Positions 24,164 to 35,000 of a DNA stretch of 64,000 nucleotides are shown in pieces. This DNA comes from Agarilytica sp033852175 (GTDB lineage: Bacteria > Pseudomonadota > Gammaproteobacteria > Pseudomonadales > Cellvibrionaceae). A program made the translations under genes and the position numbers. The stretch lies in NCBI GenBank assembly GCA_033852175.1, contig JAWSUY010000001.1:463408-527407 (forward strand). Direction: 5' to 3'. A model generated the notes under the pieces. The model had not been told where the DNA came from, ran no database searches, and saw only the letters and a list, made by a program, of their open reading frames with translations. The first letter of the stretch is position 1, and every line of letters begins with the position of its first letter.

Positions 24164-26992
24164 TTAAACCGTTATCGCACTCCAACTCGCGTAGAAACGC
24201 TCAAATAACGTTTTGTATTCGTCTTCGGATACTGGCCCTACACCACACCATTCTTTTGCGATGGTCAGGCTAGTGTTGCGATCATCTCGCTGAGAACCCA
24301 AGCCCTTCTGCAATAAGCTGACTTGGTATTCCATCCGCAGTTGCTTATCGGTTACTGGCGTTTCTTGATCAGAGAGAATCTCTGCCCGAATACATAAGAT
24401 TTTTAAGGCTTTTAAATTTTCAGCAGAGTCAGCACCAGGTTCAGAAGCCACTTGTAGCAGTTTTTGTTTAACAAAAGACTGAGCCCCTTCTGGCCACTGG
24501 TTTACGCCTTCAATAAACGCTTCTACTTCTTCACGCAAGCTGTTATCAGCTTCATCAGATTGTGCAACGTTATGGTAATTATTAATCTTTTCACAAGCGG
24601 CAAAAAAGTCCTGCCAAGCATGGGAGGCGCTTTCGCGTAAGAGTTTCGCCACTTTATTATCAAAAGCATCCAGCCCTTTATTAAAATCACGTTCAATTGC
24701 ACGCTGCACTTTTTCTGGAATTTCTTCTAGCTCAGCAAACTCGTTTTGTAAGCGGTCTCTATCGGCACGAGCAGCGAGTAATTCAACGGCTGGTTTTTCC
24801 GTTAACGTCTGAATGTTCGTAATGAAGGCACGAGCATTGTTGATAATTCCGTCCATTGCGCTGCGTTTTTCATTTTCTGCCAGTGTTTTGGCCTCGAAAA
24901 TTTGATCGCACGACGCACGAAACTCCTTCCAAAGGCTTTCATTATCGCGGTACTGACAACGACCTGTCATTTTCCATTGCGCTTGTAAACGCTTAACCCC
25001 TTCGATGCCTTGCTGAATATCTTTAAGTTCAGCCATTTTCTTCGCTTGATCGATTAAGACTTCTTTAGCCGATTTATTTTTCGCAAACTCTTCATTCAGC
25101 TTTTCTTGAAGCTTATCCATGGCGAGATCAAAACTGACGACGACCTCTTTGTTCGCAGCACGTTCAACTGGTGCGTACGAATGCAGCTCTTTACGCGCGC
25201 TACGTAATATTTGCTCAACGTGTTTCCAGTCGGCGTCTTCCCAATCGTAATCTGTACAAAAATCTTCGAGCTGTTTGACCAGTGATTTTCGTTTTTCTAA
25301 ATTGGCTTTTCGTAAGTCACCCAGCTCGTCATAATAGGCTTTACAGGGCACATACGCTTTGTCCGCAAGTTCTCTGAATTTTTCCCAGAGTTCTTCTTGA
25401 CGATCTTTTCCGCTTTGACTTAATGACTTCCATTCATCTTGCAATTTTTTAATTTTAATCGCTAAGGCTTCTGGAGGAACATCGAGCCCCACTAATTTTT
25501 CCATCGCTTCAACAAGTGAGTGTTTTTTAGGGACAACTGCGTAGGCTTGCCAATCCACGAGCTTTTGAATTTGCTCGTCTAGCACTTCTAATTTTTTGGG
25601 CAAAAATGAGGGTACGCTATCCAAGTGTGCTAATTTTTCATCAATAGAATGGCGAACGCCGATGGCTTGCTTCAAGCGCCCTTGATCAATCGCTTGGCTA
25701 GACTTACGAATAAGAGAAGTAATTGCACGAACAGTTTTTTCGTGGTTCTCCTTTTGTGTCGCAAAGTCAGCATCAACACTTTGCAAGAGTGTATTCGTTT
25801 CCGTAAGAGCTTCACAGGTAGAATATTGGTTAAGCGAAGAGGCTGGCTGAAGTAAACGACGTAGGGTTTTAATATCTAACTTTTTCTGATCGTCATCATC
25901 TTGATTACTGGCTAAGCGATTACGACAAACAATCAAGCTACCGTTTTTCTCGTATTCACCAAGCAACATTTCAACGCCATCACAGATAACCGTGTAATCA
26001 CGTAACTGCTTGGCAGCAGGTTTGTTAAATGCTTTTAATTCGTCCCATTGCGCTTTGGTTTCAGTCAGCGCTAAACGTAGCTCTGTTATAGCAAGTTCGT
26101 CTATATTTTCGAGTTCATAAAGCTTAGTCATTAATGCCCATAAGGCAGTGAGCACACCGCCACGTTTGTCGCCGGCTTCTAGAACTTTGATTTTCAGTTC
26201 TTCTTCTGCTTTCAAAGCATTTTGAACGGCGTCTAGTTTTTCCTGGCATACCGACACTTCTGCAGCAAACTGCGCGGCCACTTCACCTTCACTGATATCG
26301 CCCAATTCTGACCAACGACGTTCAAGACGATTAAGGCGAGGTTGCGTATCTTTGTCCACATCACGTTTGGCGAGGTAGATCATCTCATCGACCAAGATAC
26401 TAATCGCTTCCTCTTTTTCCTCTCTTTTGTGCTCTTCTTCACGCAGCACATCTAACTTCACCTTGAGAATTTTATAGGCTTTCTTATCTTTGGTTTTGAG
26501 TGCTATAGAAAGCTCTCGAAGTTCTAGCGGAGATTCAATTTTGGACGCTAGCAGCTGCCGAACCTTAGAGGAGGTTGCCGAACGGCATAATTTGCATATT
26601 AGCGCTTCGTCCTGAATTTCACTAAGGACTCGGGTTTGAAAGGCATCGTTGGTACATAAGGCGGCTATGGTGAGCCGTTGTTCGGTATCTTTAAAGGCGC
26701 TTGTCACTTCAGCATCGCTTACAGTGCCTGCATCCATGAGTATTGCGATACGTTTACGGGCTTGTTTGACGATATCGGCATTTTGGCTATCGGAGGAGCC
26801 CATGGCAAATAGCGTGGGAGAGCTGACTTTCTCGACCAATGCGGAACGAAGCTCAAAGTCGTCAGCCGTTCCGCTCTTACCGAGATAGAGCGACTCTAGC
26901 TCCGAAACCGGGCTATCTTTCAATTGAAGAAGTTTGTCTGCGAGGGTGAGTGGCTTTTTGTTACCACCGAAAATTTTGCCGAAAATACTCAT
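24164..26992 (-). CDS. large DUF349 coiled-coil protein, 942 aa
   Basis: ATG with AAGGTAAT upstream. Long helical protein with several DUF349 units, recognisable by W-x3-G...LW..F near residues 215-245 (RRWSELGD), 515-545 (DEWKSLSQSGKDRQEELWEKF) and 668-700 (AQWKMTGRCQYRDNESLWKEF). The N-terminal FGKIFGGNKK is basic. DUF349 proteins of this size are widespread in gammaproteobacteria with no settled function; a role in RNA or ribosome-associated stress has been suggested for some relatives. Monocistronic. Confidence 0.88.
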   Translation of the reverse strand: MSIFGKIFGGNKKPLTLADKLLQLKDSPVSELESLYLGKSGTADDFELRSALVEKVSSPTLFAMGSSDSQNADIVKQARKRIAILMDAGTVSDAEVTSAFKDTEQRLTIAALCTNDAFQTRVLSEIQDEALICKLCRSATSSKVRQLLASKIESPLELRELSIALKTKDKKAYKILKVKLDVLREEEHKREEKEEAISILVDEMIYLAKRDVDKDTQPRLNRLERRWSELGDISEGEVAAQFAAEVSVCQEKLDAVQNALKAEEELKIKVLEAGDKRGGVLTALWALMTKLYELENIDELAITELRLALTETKAQWDELKAFNKPAAKQLRDYTVICDGVEMLLGEYEKNGSLIVCRNRLASNQDDDDQKKLDIKTLRRLLQPASSLNQYSTCEALTETNTLLQSVDADFATQKENHEKTVRAITSLIRKSSQAIDQGRLKQAIGVRHSIDEKLAHLDSVPSFLPKKLEVLDEQIQKLVDWQAYAVVPKKHSLVEAMEKLVGLDVPPEALAIKIKKLQDEWKSLSQSGKDRQEELWEKFRELADKAYVPCKAYYDELGDLRKANLEKRKSLVKQLEDFCTDYDWEDADWKHVEQILRSARKELHSYAPVERAANKEVVVSFDLAMDKLQEKLNEEFAKNKSAKEVLIDQAKKMAELKDIQQGIEGVKRLQAQWKMTGRCQYRDNESLWKEFRASCDQIFEAKTLAENEKRSAMDGIINNARAFITNIQTLTEKPAVELLAARADRDRLQNEFAELEEIPEKVQRAIERDFNKGLDAFDNKVAKLLRESASHAWQDFFAACEKINNYHNVAQSDEADNSLREEVEAFIEGVNQWPEGAQSFVKQKLLQVASEPGADSAENLKALKILCIRAEILSDQETPVTDKQLRMEYQVSLLQKGLGSQRDDRNTSLTIAKEWCGVGPVSEDEYKTLFERFYASWSAITV

Positions 26993-27501
26993 AGTTATTA
27001 CCTTATGCTTACCGAGGCCTTAGACCTGGAATGACTCACATTCGCTCTTTGCGAATAGGGTCCACGATCATACAAAGACTCGGTCGTCTTTTGAACCACT
27101 TAAACCAAAATCTGACGCCTAAAACGCCTTGATAGCTATTCTGTATGATCAGATTCTCTTTTGTTAATCTATACCTAGATATATGACGACATTAATAAGG
27201 ATACCTAAGCCATTTCACTGTATGTAAGGAAGTATTCACACCCGATTTGTAAATTAGTGGCGAAGTGCAGGCCGCTCTGGCCCAATCTCGGCCTTTACAC
27301 GGTACCTCGCAAGCGCAGGCGCTTAAGTTCTCAGGTTTTTTACCGGAGATTAGGCGACCTGAGCAAGCGCGAGAGCTCAAGGCAGACACGTACTTATAAG
27401 CATAAAACTCATCAAATGGTTTGGCCTCTTAAACGCACTACCCGCCCCATAATGGAGCCCTCACAAAGACCTATCGATAGACATATAGTGAATCACGCCT
27501 A
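26993..27501. other. 509-bp intergenic region
   Basis: Divergent spacer between the DUF349 gene and the MATE gene. It must carry both promoters; I see no well-matched boxes and no gene. Two short frames (about 27190-27500, both strands) overlap each other, lack ribosome-binding sites and are rejected. Confidence 0.5.
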
Positions 27502-28872
27502 ATGGAACAGCGGATACGATTTACACGTGCCAACCTGCGTCAAGAAGCAAAAAAGCTCGGCTCCCTTGCAGGGCCAGTGCTGATAGCCCAATGGCTGCAA
27601 ACCTTCATCGTCGTGATTGATACGATGATGTCAGGGCATTACAGCGCAACAGACCTGTCGGCAGTCGCTATTGGGGGCAGCATTTGGTTTCCGATTTATC
27701 TAATGGCCATGGGTGTCATATCGGCCCTTACTCCTGTTGTTGCGCATTTTCACGGCGCAAATAAGCCCAAAGAGATCGTCAATGCGACTTACCAGTGTTT
27801 CTTTTTGGTATTGATTCTCTGCCCAGTTCTGATGTGCTCAATGTTCTTTTTTGAACCCATACTCGCGTTTATTCAAGCTGACAGTGAAGTCCAGCCCATT
27901 GCGGTGGGTTACCTCAAGGGCATTTTCATTGGTCTTCCGCCACTGTTGTTCGCCAGCTTACTGCGCTGCTATAGCGATGGCGTATCGATGACACGACCTG
28001 CCGTTATCGGCAGTCTTATAGGACTTATCGTCAATGTGCCGCTTAATTATGTTCTGATTTACGGCAAATTTGGTTTCCCAGAAATGGGCGGGGAGGGCTG
28101 TGGCTGGGCCAGCGCCATTTCCTTTTATGTTACGTTTTTATATATGTTGTTTGTGGTTTTTCAAAAACAGTACCGAGAATTCTATTTGTTTGAACAATTT
28201 TATAAGTGGTACTGGCCCGAGTTTAAGCACTTGCTCATTGTTGGCCTTCCTATTGGTCTGACATTTTTTATTGAATACAGTATGTTCGGGGTCATCGCCT
28301 TATTTTTAGCGAAGCTCGGCTCGACTGTTGTTGCCGCCCATCAAGTGGTTCTCAACATTACGGCTGTTGTTTTTATGATTCCTTTGAGTTTGGGAATGGC
28401 GTTAACGATTCGAGTTGGGTTTTTACTGGGATCCAACGATCCTCAACAGGCCCGATTTTCGGTTATTTTCGGTGTCGGGGTGGCTGCTTTATATTCTGTG
28501 TTTGCCGCCGTCATGCTATATAGCCTTCGTTTTTATGTTCCGCTTTTGTATACGGATGAAGCTGAGGTTATTGCACTGTGTGCCATTTTGTTAGGCTACG
28601 CCGCTGCGTTTCAAATTGCGGACCCACTTCAGGCAATTGCTGCAGGGGCTCTTCGAGGTTATAAAGATACAAAGTCGGTTTTGGTAATTGTGATGATTGC
28701 GTTTTGGTGTGTTGGGCTTCCGCTGGGGTATGTGTTGGGGCTGACGGATATATTGGGCGCGGCGCGAAGTGCTGAAGGGTTTTGGATGGGACTGGCTGTT
28801 GGTTTGTTTTTCGCTGCGGTTTTGTTGGGGGGGAGATTGAGGTTTGTTGTTCGGAGGTTTTGTAAGGTTTAG
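27502..28872 (+). CDS. MATE family efflux transporter, 456 aa
   Basis: Twelve membrane helices in two six-helix halves. MATE features: LAGPVLIAQWLQTFIVVIDTMMSGHYS at the N-terminus, SLPPLLFASLLRCYSDG, PLNYVLIYGKFGFPEMGGEGCGWA, and the second-half VVAAHQVVLNI. Uses sodium or proton gradients to export cationic drugs or metabolites (NorM-type layout). Ends in a hairpin terminator. Confidence 0.95.
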   Translation: MEQRIRFTRANLRQEAKKLGSLAGPVLIAQWLQTFIVVIDTMMSGHYSATDLSAVAIGGSIWFPIYLMAMGVISALTPVVAHFHGANKPKEIVNATYQCFFLVLILCPVLMCSMFFFEPILAFIQADSEVQPIAVGYLKGIFIGLPPLLFASLLRCYSDGVSMTRPAVIGSLIGLIVNVPLNYVLIYGKFGFPEMGGEGCGWASAISFYVTFLYMLFVVFQKQYREFYLFEQFYKWYWPEFKHLLIVGLPIGLTFFIEYSMFGVIALFLAKLGSTVVAAHQVVLNITAVVFMIPLSLGMALTIRVGFLLGSNDPQQARFSVIFGVGVAALYSVFAAVMLYSLRFYVPLLYTDEAEVIALCAILLGYAAAFQIADPLQAIAAGALRGYKDTKSVLVIVMIAFWCVGLPLGYVLGLTDILGAARSAEGFWMGLAVGLFFAAVLLGGRLRFVVRRFCKV

Positions 28873-28887
28873 GTTGGCGTTAAAATT

Positions 28888-28914
28888 AACCACTACGAAA
28901 TATTCGTAGTGGTT
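28888..28914. terminator. perfect hairpin after the MATE gene
   Basis: A 12-bp perfect stem AACCACTACGAA / TTCGTAGTGGTT with loop ATA. AT-rich flanks on both sides suit the convergent genes (28872 end and 28953 end). Confidence 0.8.
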
Positions 28915-28952
28915 ATTGTCAACCTAAGAAATACACGATTGATTCAATCACT

Positions 28953-29294
28953 CTAATCTGCGTAAACTCGATACGACCCAACGACACAGTCATCACCACT
29001 TCTACTCATATAAACCGTAGATTCATTCTTTATTGAATATATAAACTCTTTCAACTCATCGTAATTATTAGAATCAGAATATGCATGGCAATTGAATATG
29101 TCGTCATTCGCATCACGGGCGAATATACGCACATAATTTGGCTGCACTCTGAAGTAAAAATCTTCATCATGTGCGAGTTCAGCGCCTATTGTCGCAGTGA
29201 ACGACCGCCCTGAATTGTACACATTAACATCAGCATTTGAAAACGAACTTACAGTTAACAATGTAGCAGCAACTAGTGAAATAATTTTTTTCAT
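28953..29294 (-). CDS. hypothetical exported protein, 113 aa
   Basis: Signal peptide (ISLVAATLLTVSSFSNA) with GGA about 9 bases before the ATG. The mature part of about 92 residues has two Cys (IFNCHA and DDCVVGSY) that may form a disulphide. No family recognised. Downstream of another minus-strand secreted or anchored protein, 90 bases apart. Confidence 0.6.
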   Translation of the reverse strand: MKKIISLVAATLLTVSSFSNADVNVYNSGRSFTATIGAELAHDEDFYFRVQPNYVRIFARDANDDIFNCHAYSDSNNYDELKEFIYSIKNESTVYMSRSGDDCVVGSYRVYAD

Positions 29295-29384
29295 ATTTTT
29301 AATTCCATTTTTAATTTTAAATATTTTTAAGTGTTGACACTATTTTTTCAGACCATATGAACCTCCTTGCTACCCGAGATGTAT

Positions 29385-29933
29385 TTAGAATAATTTCTTA
29401 TGAAACTCAGATCGCCTAGACACGGGAATGGTCGACAATAAATCCATCACTTCCCCCTCCTTATCAAACCTGTCCTTCGAATTACTATCCGAGGAAATAC
29501 CCTCCATAATGGAAAGAGCCTCCTGATAAACTGAATCAATTTCAGCTTCACCTAATTCCGATTTTTTCAGCGCGCCATTTGAATTAATGTTAGTTCCATC
29601 ATTAGATTCAGACAGATCATCGATCCTGTCCGAGAAGGACTCTAACTGGTATGCAATTTCGTTAATTTTATCCGCCAAATAATCTACCCCTCCTCCTTCA
29701 CATTGGTCAGACCTTCCAGAATCAGCCTGAACTTTGTTAGCAATGGATACAGAAATTATTTCCCTCTCATCCTTTTTATCGCTATGCATATCACGCGACA
29801 AAGAAACCTCATCACGGGGAAAATCATGGCCATGAGGCAAAAAATATTGAGCAGCCACTTGAACGCCAACCAGCGTAATAATTAGGGTTATAAACTGAAC
29901 TTTCGACACAGAAAAACTCCTTTTGATTTTCAT
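29385..29933 (-). CDS. hypothetical membrane-anchored acidic protein, 182 aa
   Basis: One N-terminal membrane helix (VQFITLIITLVGVQVAAQYF) and a long acidic, mostly helical periplasmic part with Ser/Asp-rich stretches. Low-complexity character and no recognised domain. Codon use is more AT-rich than its neighbours. Co-directional with the next exported protein. Confidence 0.55.
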   Translation of the reverse strand: MKIKRSFSVSKVQFITLIITLVGVQVAAQYFLPHGHDFPRDEVSLSRDMHSDKKDEREIISVSIANKVQADSGRSDQCEGGGVDYLADKINEIAYQLESFSDRIDDLSESNDGTNINSNGALKKSELGEAEIDSVYQEALSIMEGISSDSNSKDRFDKEGEVMDLLSTIPVSRRSEFHKKLF

Positions 29934-30537
29934 ATGAAACTATTTTTTCATTACCCGACGCACACGTGTAACGTACATACACACCAAACTTCCGTAAGCC
30001 CACAAATTACAGACGTCAAAATCTGTAATCTCAGAACAGAAACATTACAAGCTGTGTTAAAGATTAATTTATCGAGTTAATATTTTTAAGGATTATGCGT
30101 TGCAATAAAACGCATAAGCGAGAGGGGGTAGACCTGCATGTTTTTAAATGTTTTTTTACGGGAAACGGTAACTGTGCGTATAAAGTAGAGCCAATTGAAT
30201 TCAATCATTACTGGTCATTCCGTGATTAGTAGTCCATGTCAAAATATATTATTAGCAAACATGTTAACCATCAATATATTTATTGAACACTGCAACAAAA
30301 CGTGACCCAGCTCACGCTACGAACGCCCGAAAAACAATTGAGGCGTCAGACCTAGAGATTTTGATGACGACAATAACACTTACTATTTTTCGAACACTGC
30401 GAATAGAACATCAAAACCCAGTAAACGAGTAAGAGCCTAGATATAGGATAGTAATACTGAGAAATTAAATATGCGTGTAATTATTAGACAGCCCACAGAA
30501 AGTGGAACAACAACCGAAAGGAGATATTCGGAAAACA
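29934..30537. other. 604-bp AT-rich intergenic region
   Basis: No gene supported. AT-rich compared with flanks, containing one symmetric CRP-like half-site pair (listed separately). Promoter for the minus-strand gene ending at 29385 must lie at its left end. Confidence 0.5.
30301..30316. promoter_or_regulatory. CRP-like palindrome
   Basis: CGTGA-CCCAGC-TCACG is a symmetric 5-6-5 palindrome one base per half away from the CRP/Vfr consensus TGTGA-N6-TCACA. It lies about 370 bases upstream of the minus-strand gene starting at 29933, rather far for activation. Confidence 0.3.
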
Positions 30538-30565
30538 TTAAAAAAGCGCGAACATTTTCGCGCTT
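30538..30565 (-). terminator. terminator at the end of the YjfI-PspA-flotillin-ATPase locus
   Basis: Read on the minus strand: AAGCGCGAA, loop AATG, TTCGCGCTT, then a run of T. It begins 16 bases after the stop of the last gene of the locus. Confidence 0.9.
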
Positions 30566-30580
30566 GCTTAGTTTTTGACC

Positions 30581-30811
30581 TTAAGAAATCAGCTCTTCAA
30601 GCTCTTGCATTTTCTCGGCTAAAGCGGTGTCTATTTCACTAGACCTGATTCGTGAAACGATATTCTTCAATACTCGCTTTTCGTTGTCGTCGATAACACC
30701 GTCTCGCTTGGCGATGTACATCAGGTCATTAAGTTCTTTCGCATCTAACTTACCATCTGCGAAACAATCTATTGAACGAAACGTAAGTTCTAAATAATCA
30801 CGACTTTCCAT
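30581..30811 (-). CDS. small acidic helical protein, last gene of PspA locus, 76 aa
   Basis: ATG at 30811 selected, with AGGAAGACAGT before it (a longer frame exists to 30835). All-helical: FADGKLDAKELNDLMYIAKRDGVIDDNEKRVLKNIV resembles a tellurite-resistance TerB-like or EF-hand-like module, with acidic DGxxD turns at two positions. Function unknown. It is 13 bases behind the zinc-ribbon gene and directly before the locus terminator. Confidence 0.65.
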   Translation of the reverse strand: MESRDYLELTFRSIDCFADGKLDAKELNDLMYIAKRDGVIDDNEKRVLKNIVSRIRSSEIDTALAEKMQELEELIS

Positions 30812-30824
30812 ACTGTCTTCCTTT

Positions 30825-31367
30825 TTATTTATCAAAGTTTGTTGTTAAATAGTGTTTTATGTCTGGCATACTTTTATGCGAGTCCAGCCATTCCTTGAAT
30901 ATTTTCACTTTAGCAAAGTCATCTTCGCCAATTAATCGGCTAAAATGCTCATCCCATTTTTTTTGCTCGCGATCCTTGCGGATTTTCCGCTGCCAACTAT
31001 CGGTGAAAATGTTGGCCAGGTCGCCGTGTAGCTCCAAGCTTTTAAGTAATGTCCATTCACCTGAGTCTAGCCATGCTTCGTCGCAATGAGCACACAGATC
31101 GACGCGATTGTCCTGCTCCAGGCCTATTCGGTATTTGGTCATTAACTTACTGCATTTGGGGCATATTTTGGCGCTCTTACTATCTTCGGCTTCGACTGCA
31201 TCAACATCATGGCCACAAACCTCTGGGCCTCTTTGATTCTCAGCCCAATAGCGGTACTGAAATAGGGATAGCAATACGCCGGTACAAGATTCACAGCCAG
31301 CACCGACTAGGCCGTGCTCAACTTCCGTTGGTAATAGGGCTGCTGTTTTACAACTAGGGCATTTCAT
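30825..31367 (-). CDS. zinc-ribbon (zf-TFIIB-like) protein, 180 aa
   Basis: ATG with AGAGGTAAG upstream. Two Cys clusters: CPSCKTAALLP...CESCTG at the N-terminus and CPKCSKLMTKYRI...DLCAHCDEAWLDSGEW at 80-115, the latter a textbook zf-TFIIB ribbon (C-x2-C ... C-x2-C-x3-WLD-x-GE). The C-terminal third is charged and helical. It lies 71 bases after the rhomboid gene, same strand. Such proteins often accompany rhomboid proteases; a regulator or adaptor role is inferred. Confidence 0.85.
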   Translation of the reverse strand: MKCPSCKTAALLPTEVEHGLVGAGCESCTGVLLSLFQYRYWAENQRGPEVCGHDVDAVEAEDSKSAKICPKCSKLMTKYRIGLEQDNRVDLCAHCDEAWLDSGEWTLLKSLELHGDLANIFTDSWQRKIRKDREQKKWDEHFSRLIGEDDFAKVKIFKEWLDSHKSMPDIKHYLTTNFDK

Positions 31368-31438
31368 ATTCTTACCTCTTCTCTTTCCGCTTATGTGTCA
31401 GCGTTTTGTACTTATTCTTAATTTTGACTTCTTATGGC

Positions 31439-31996
31439 TTATTTCTTTCGAGAGGCTTTAGGGCGAGTTAGCACATAGGCCGCAAACACGCCCGCCAAAG
31501 CACCGAATAGATGCGATTCGAAAGAGACGTGAGGGTTTGACGGTAATACCCCCCAAATCATACCGCCATAAAATACGGCCACAAATACTGCGATCACGAT
31601 ATTGAGAAAACTACGCTGGAACCAAGCCACCGCTATCGAAAGGCTCCATAAACCAAAGATCCATCCACTGGCCCCGATATGTGTAGCCCCTGAGCGAGCG
31701 AATAACCATACCAAAATACCCGTTAAACAAATAATAATCGCACTGGCTTTGATAAAAAAGTTAGTGCCTCGAATGAGGCTCAAGGCACTAAACACAGCCA
31801 TCCCGACTAGGTTATTCATTAAATGCGACCAACTGCCGTGTAACCAAGGTGCCGTTATGATGTAGGGCAGGGTACTAATATCACCGGGACGAATACCGAA
31901 AACCGATAGTTGGTTGCTCAATACGACGTTTGCGATATGAATCACAATCATCGCTAAGCACGGGTAAACAATCAGTTTTACTTTTCTATCTAACAT
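31439..31996 (-). CDS. rhomboid family intramembrane serine protease, 185 aa
   Basis: Six membrane helices. WLHGSWSHLMNNLVGM matches the family HxxWxHxxxN motif. The catalytic Ser is in HIGASGWIFG (Ser110) and the catalytic His in FESHLFGALAG (His162). Cleaves transmembrane helices of substrate proteins in the inner membrane. It follows the giant ATPase gene by 10 bases without a clear ribosome-binding site, implying coupling. Likely targets are membrane partners from the same locus, by inference. Confidence 0.92.
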   Translation of the reverse strand: MLDRKVKLIVYPCLAMIVIHIANVVLSNQLSVFGIRPGDISTLPYIITAPWLHGSWSHLMNNLVGMAVFSALSLIRGTNFFIKASAIIICLTGILVWLFARSGATHIGASGWIFGLWSLSIAVAWFQRSFLNIVIAVFVAVFYGGMIWGVLPSNPHVSFESHLFGALAGVFAAYVLTRPKASRKK

Positions 31997-32006
31997 CTTT
32001 TACGTT

Positions 32007-35000
32007 TTAGGGATTGGGCTTTGGTTTAGGCTCTGATTTGGGTCTGGACTTGGTTTTGGCCTTTTCCAGATTTCCGGATTTTTGTTGCCTTTCCAAAGAG
32101 CGCAGCTGCTGTAAGACTTCTGTCATTTTTTCATGGGTACCTAAATCGATATCCAACTTTTTATCCATGCTGCGCACCAACGGGAAGATACTGCTTTCTA
32201 TGGTCGTCGCCAGTACACGTAGAAGCTTATCAATACCGGGCACCGGTTCGTTAACGACTTCAACGTTGGGCTCACTATCAATAATTGCCTGCTTAATTTC
32301 TCCTAGCGCCGAAAGAAAGACTTTTTCTTTTCCTTCATCACTTTGAAATTCTTTCTTAGCGATTTGCTTATTCAGACGATTCTGAAGCTTCGCTTCTCGC
32401 GAGATATGTGCGGTTGCATCTGCAATCGTTTGCACACTGCCGGCCAAATCCAATAATTGGCCAACCACTTTTTGACCTGTATCTGTCGAACCACCACCCA
32501 TAGCTTTATTGCGAATAAAATCTTCTTTTATTTTCGTCCAGCGTGCTTGCTCTACATCTGTCATGTTGCCGCGCAATTCAGCAAGCTTGAGTAGGTTTTC
32601 TTCTGCACCAGCTGTGAGTAGTTGTGCTTCACCAAGATAATGATCATGGATCAGCTGCATCATTTCTTCGTGGTTCATCACTGCCGAAATTTTCTCACCC
32701 ATTTTATTCATATTGCGATAGCTGCCTTGCAATTTGAATGAGGGTTCGGTTCGATATTCCTCTGCCTGAGCAGCCGATGCAATGTATTGTTTGTTGACTT
32801 TCAATACCACATCGCGAATCACGAACATCTTTTTCAGGATGTCGACAATTTCATTAACTTCAGCGCCGCTGTATTGGTGGCCGAAATCAGTGGTGGTAAC
32901 TTCTTTACCATTAGCCATATCGACAAATAGATAGACGTCTTTCATTTCCCGTGTTGCCAAGGGAGCCAGAACAGCGTTGGAGGTTAAACTGTTTTCTATA
33001 TAGCTAAGCTCGAACTGTTCATCCATTCCACCTAAAATATCGCCGAGGTTATAAATGTCCGCACGGTTTGCCAGCATGTCCGGAATTTTGAACATTTCGC
33101 CAGATTCGGTATAGGGGTTACCCGCCATTACCACACAGAATTTTTTGCCGCGCATATCATAGGTTTTGGTATCACCTCGCCATACACCTTCAATCCGGCG
33201 CGTACCATCACAAAGGGATATAAACTTCTGTAGAAATTCGGGGTGAGTGTGCTGGATATCATCGAGATACAACATGACGTTGTTACCCATTTCCAACGCG
33301 AGGTTTATTTTTTCAAGCTCTTGCTTCGATGTCGCATTTGAGGCCTGGGAAGGATCAAGCGAAAGAACATCGTGACCCAACGACGGGCAGTTGATCTTCA
33401 TAAAGATCAAACCCAAGCGGCTCGCGACATATTCCATCAATGTCGTTTTACCGTAGCCAGGAGGTGAAATCATCATCAACAAGCCCATCAAATCTGTACG
33501 CTTGGTATCACCAATCGTGCCCATTTGTTTAGCCAAGTTATCGCCAATAATGGGTAAGTAGGAATCGTTAATTAGCTTGTTGCGAACGAAAGAACTTAAC
33601 GGACGCGGCTTGAATTCCTCTAGCCTTAGAGATTTCCGTTCACGCGTCGACACTTCCTGCCGAATTTTGAGGTAGCTTTGGTAATTGGGAATGTGTGTAG
33701 CGACGTGATCATTTAAACGCATGATAAAATCGTCTAATGAGAATTGTAAGCATCGATTCTTGATGATCGCATGCTCTCCCATCAATCCTTCAACCGAGAT
33801 TTCCAATTCCGCTTCTGTCAGACGACGGTCAATGCGCTCATCTGCGTTGATCAGGCCAGCGGCTTCTGGGATATAGCGCGCTAATGATTCTAGCCCTTTT
33901 TCCGCGACCATTGCGCTCAACCATGCGCAGGATAGATTCCAACGTTCTGCTGGCCAACCCATCATTTTTTCTAATGCGGTTTGAAAACGACGCCAGCTTT
34001 CATCATCAAGAGAACGACGAAGCTCACTCGCCAATCGCTGAGCATATTTACTGCCGATAAATTCTGCTCGCTCTCGTCCAAGCTCTTGTACAAGGTAATC
34101 AGCTGCGCGAGCGATATCCAGCTCCGAAAGCTCCATTGGATGTATGGTGATAAATTCGTGCATTGCCGATCGAACTTCGATTGCCAATAATTTTTGTGCC
34201 TCATTACTCGAAAATACATTATGCATTTGCATCGCGGATTGAGCACGCTCAGTCCACGTTTCGAAAGTCAGACGTTTATTTTCGAGCTGTTCTGTAATTC
34301 GCTTTATATTGACCCAAAATACCTGAGCAAAGCCACGACAAAGCGGATCAAATCGAAGTAAGTCTGCCGACTGTAACGCAGGCATTAGTTTTTGGAGAAT
34401 TTTTACCGCATCGTAATCGTGAATGCCTTTCTCATAACCTTCTTTATAGCGAGGTCCAGCAAAGTCTTTTACGATTTTGCCGATTTCTTTATCGTCCAAA
34501 CACGCACTGTTCAGCACTTCGAGGTTTAAGCCATTCTGCTCTAACTCTGCTTGACGCAAAATACTATACGCAAGGTATTCAGCACGGTAAACAATGTCAC
34601 TTTCTGAGATAACACTAATATCCCAGTAGGGCTTTAATTCAAGTAATTCATCATCGATTATCGGCTCAAAGTAGTCAGTGCCGCTAAGGTGGAGATTCAG
34701 ATAACCCGCTCGTGGAATAATCGTAAGGTCGAGTTCTTGTCGGTTAACGCTAAATTTGTGACGTGGCCCAAGCCTAATCACCGCACCACCTTCTTCGTAT
34801 ATATCCGATTTATCACGAAGGATGCGAATGGCTTGCTCTTTTACACTTTTAAAACGCGCGTCAATATCATCTGCTTTAACCGAGGCGTTCAATTCGCCAA
34901 GGCTTGCAACAAATTCTCGAATCTTCATGACCAGAGGATCAGCGGCAAAGTAAGTGTTTAATTGATCGACTTCAGTGAACTTGGATGATCGCCTCTCAAT

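Noticed and set aside
27192..27502. Short frames on both strands between DUF349 and MATE genes
   Set aside because: Overlap each other, no start signals and no domain.
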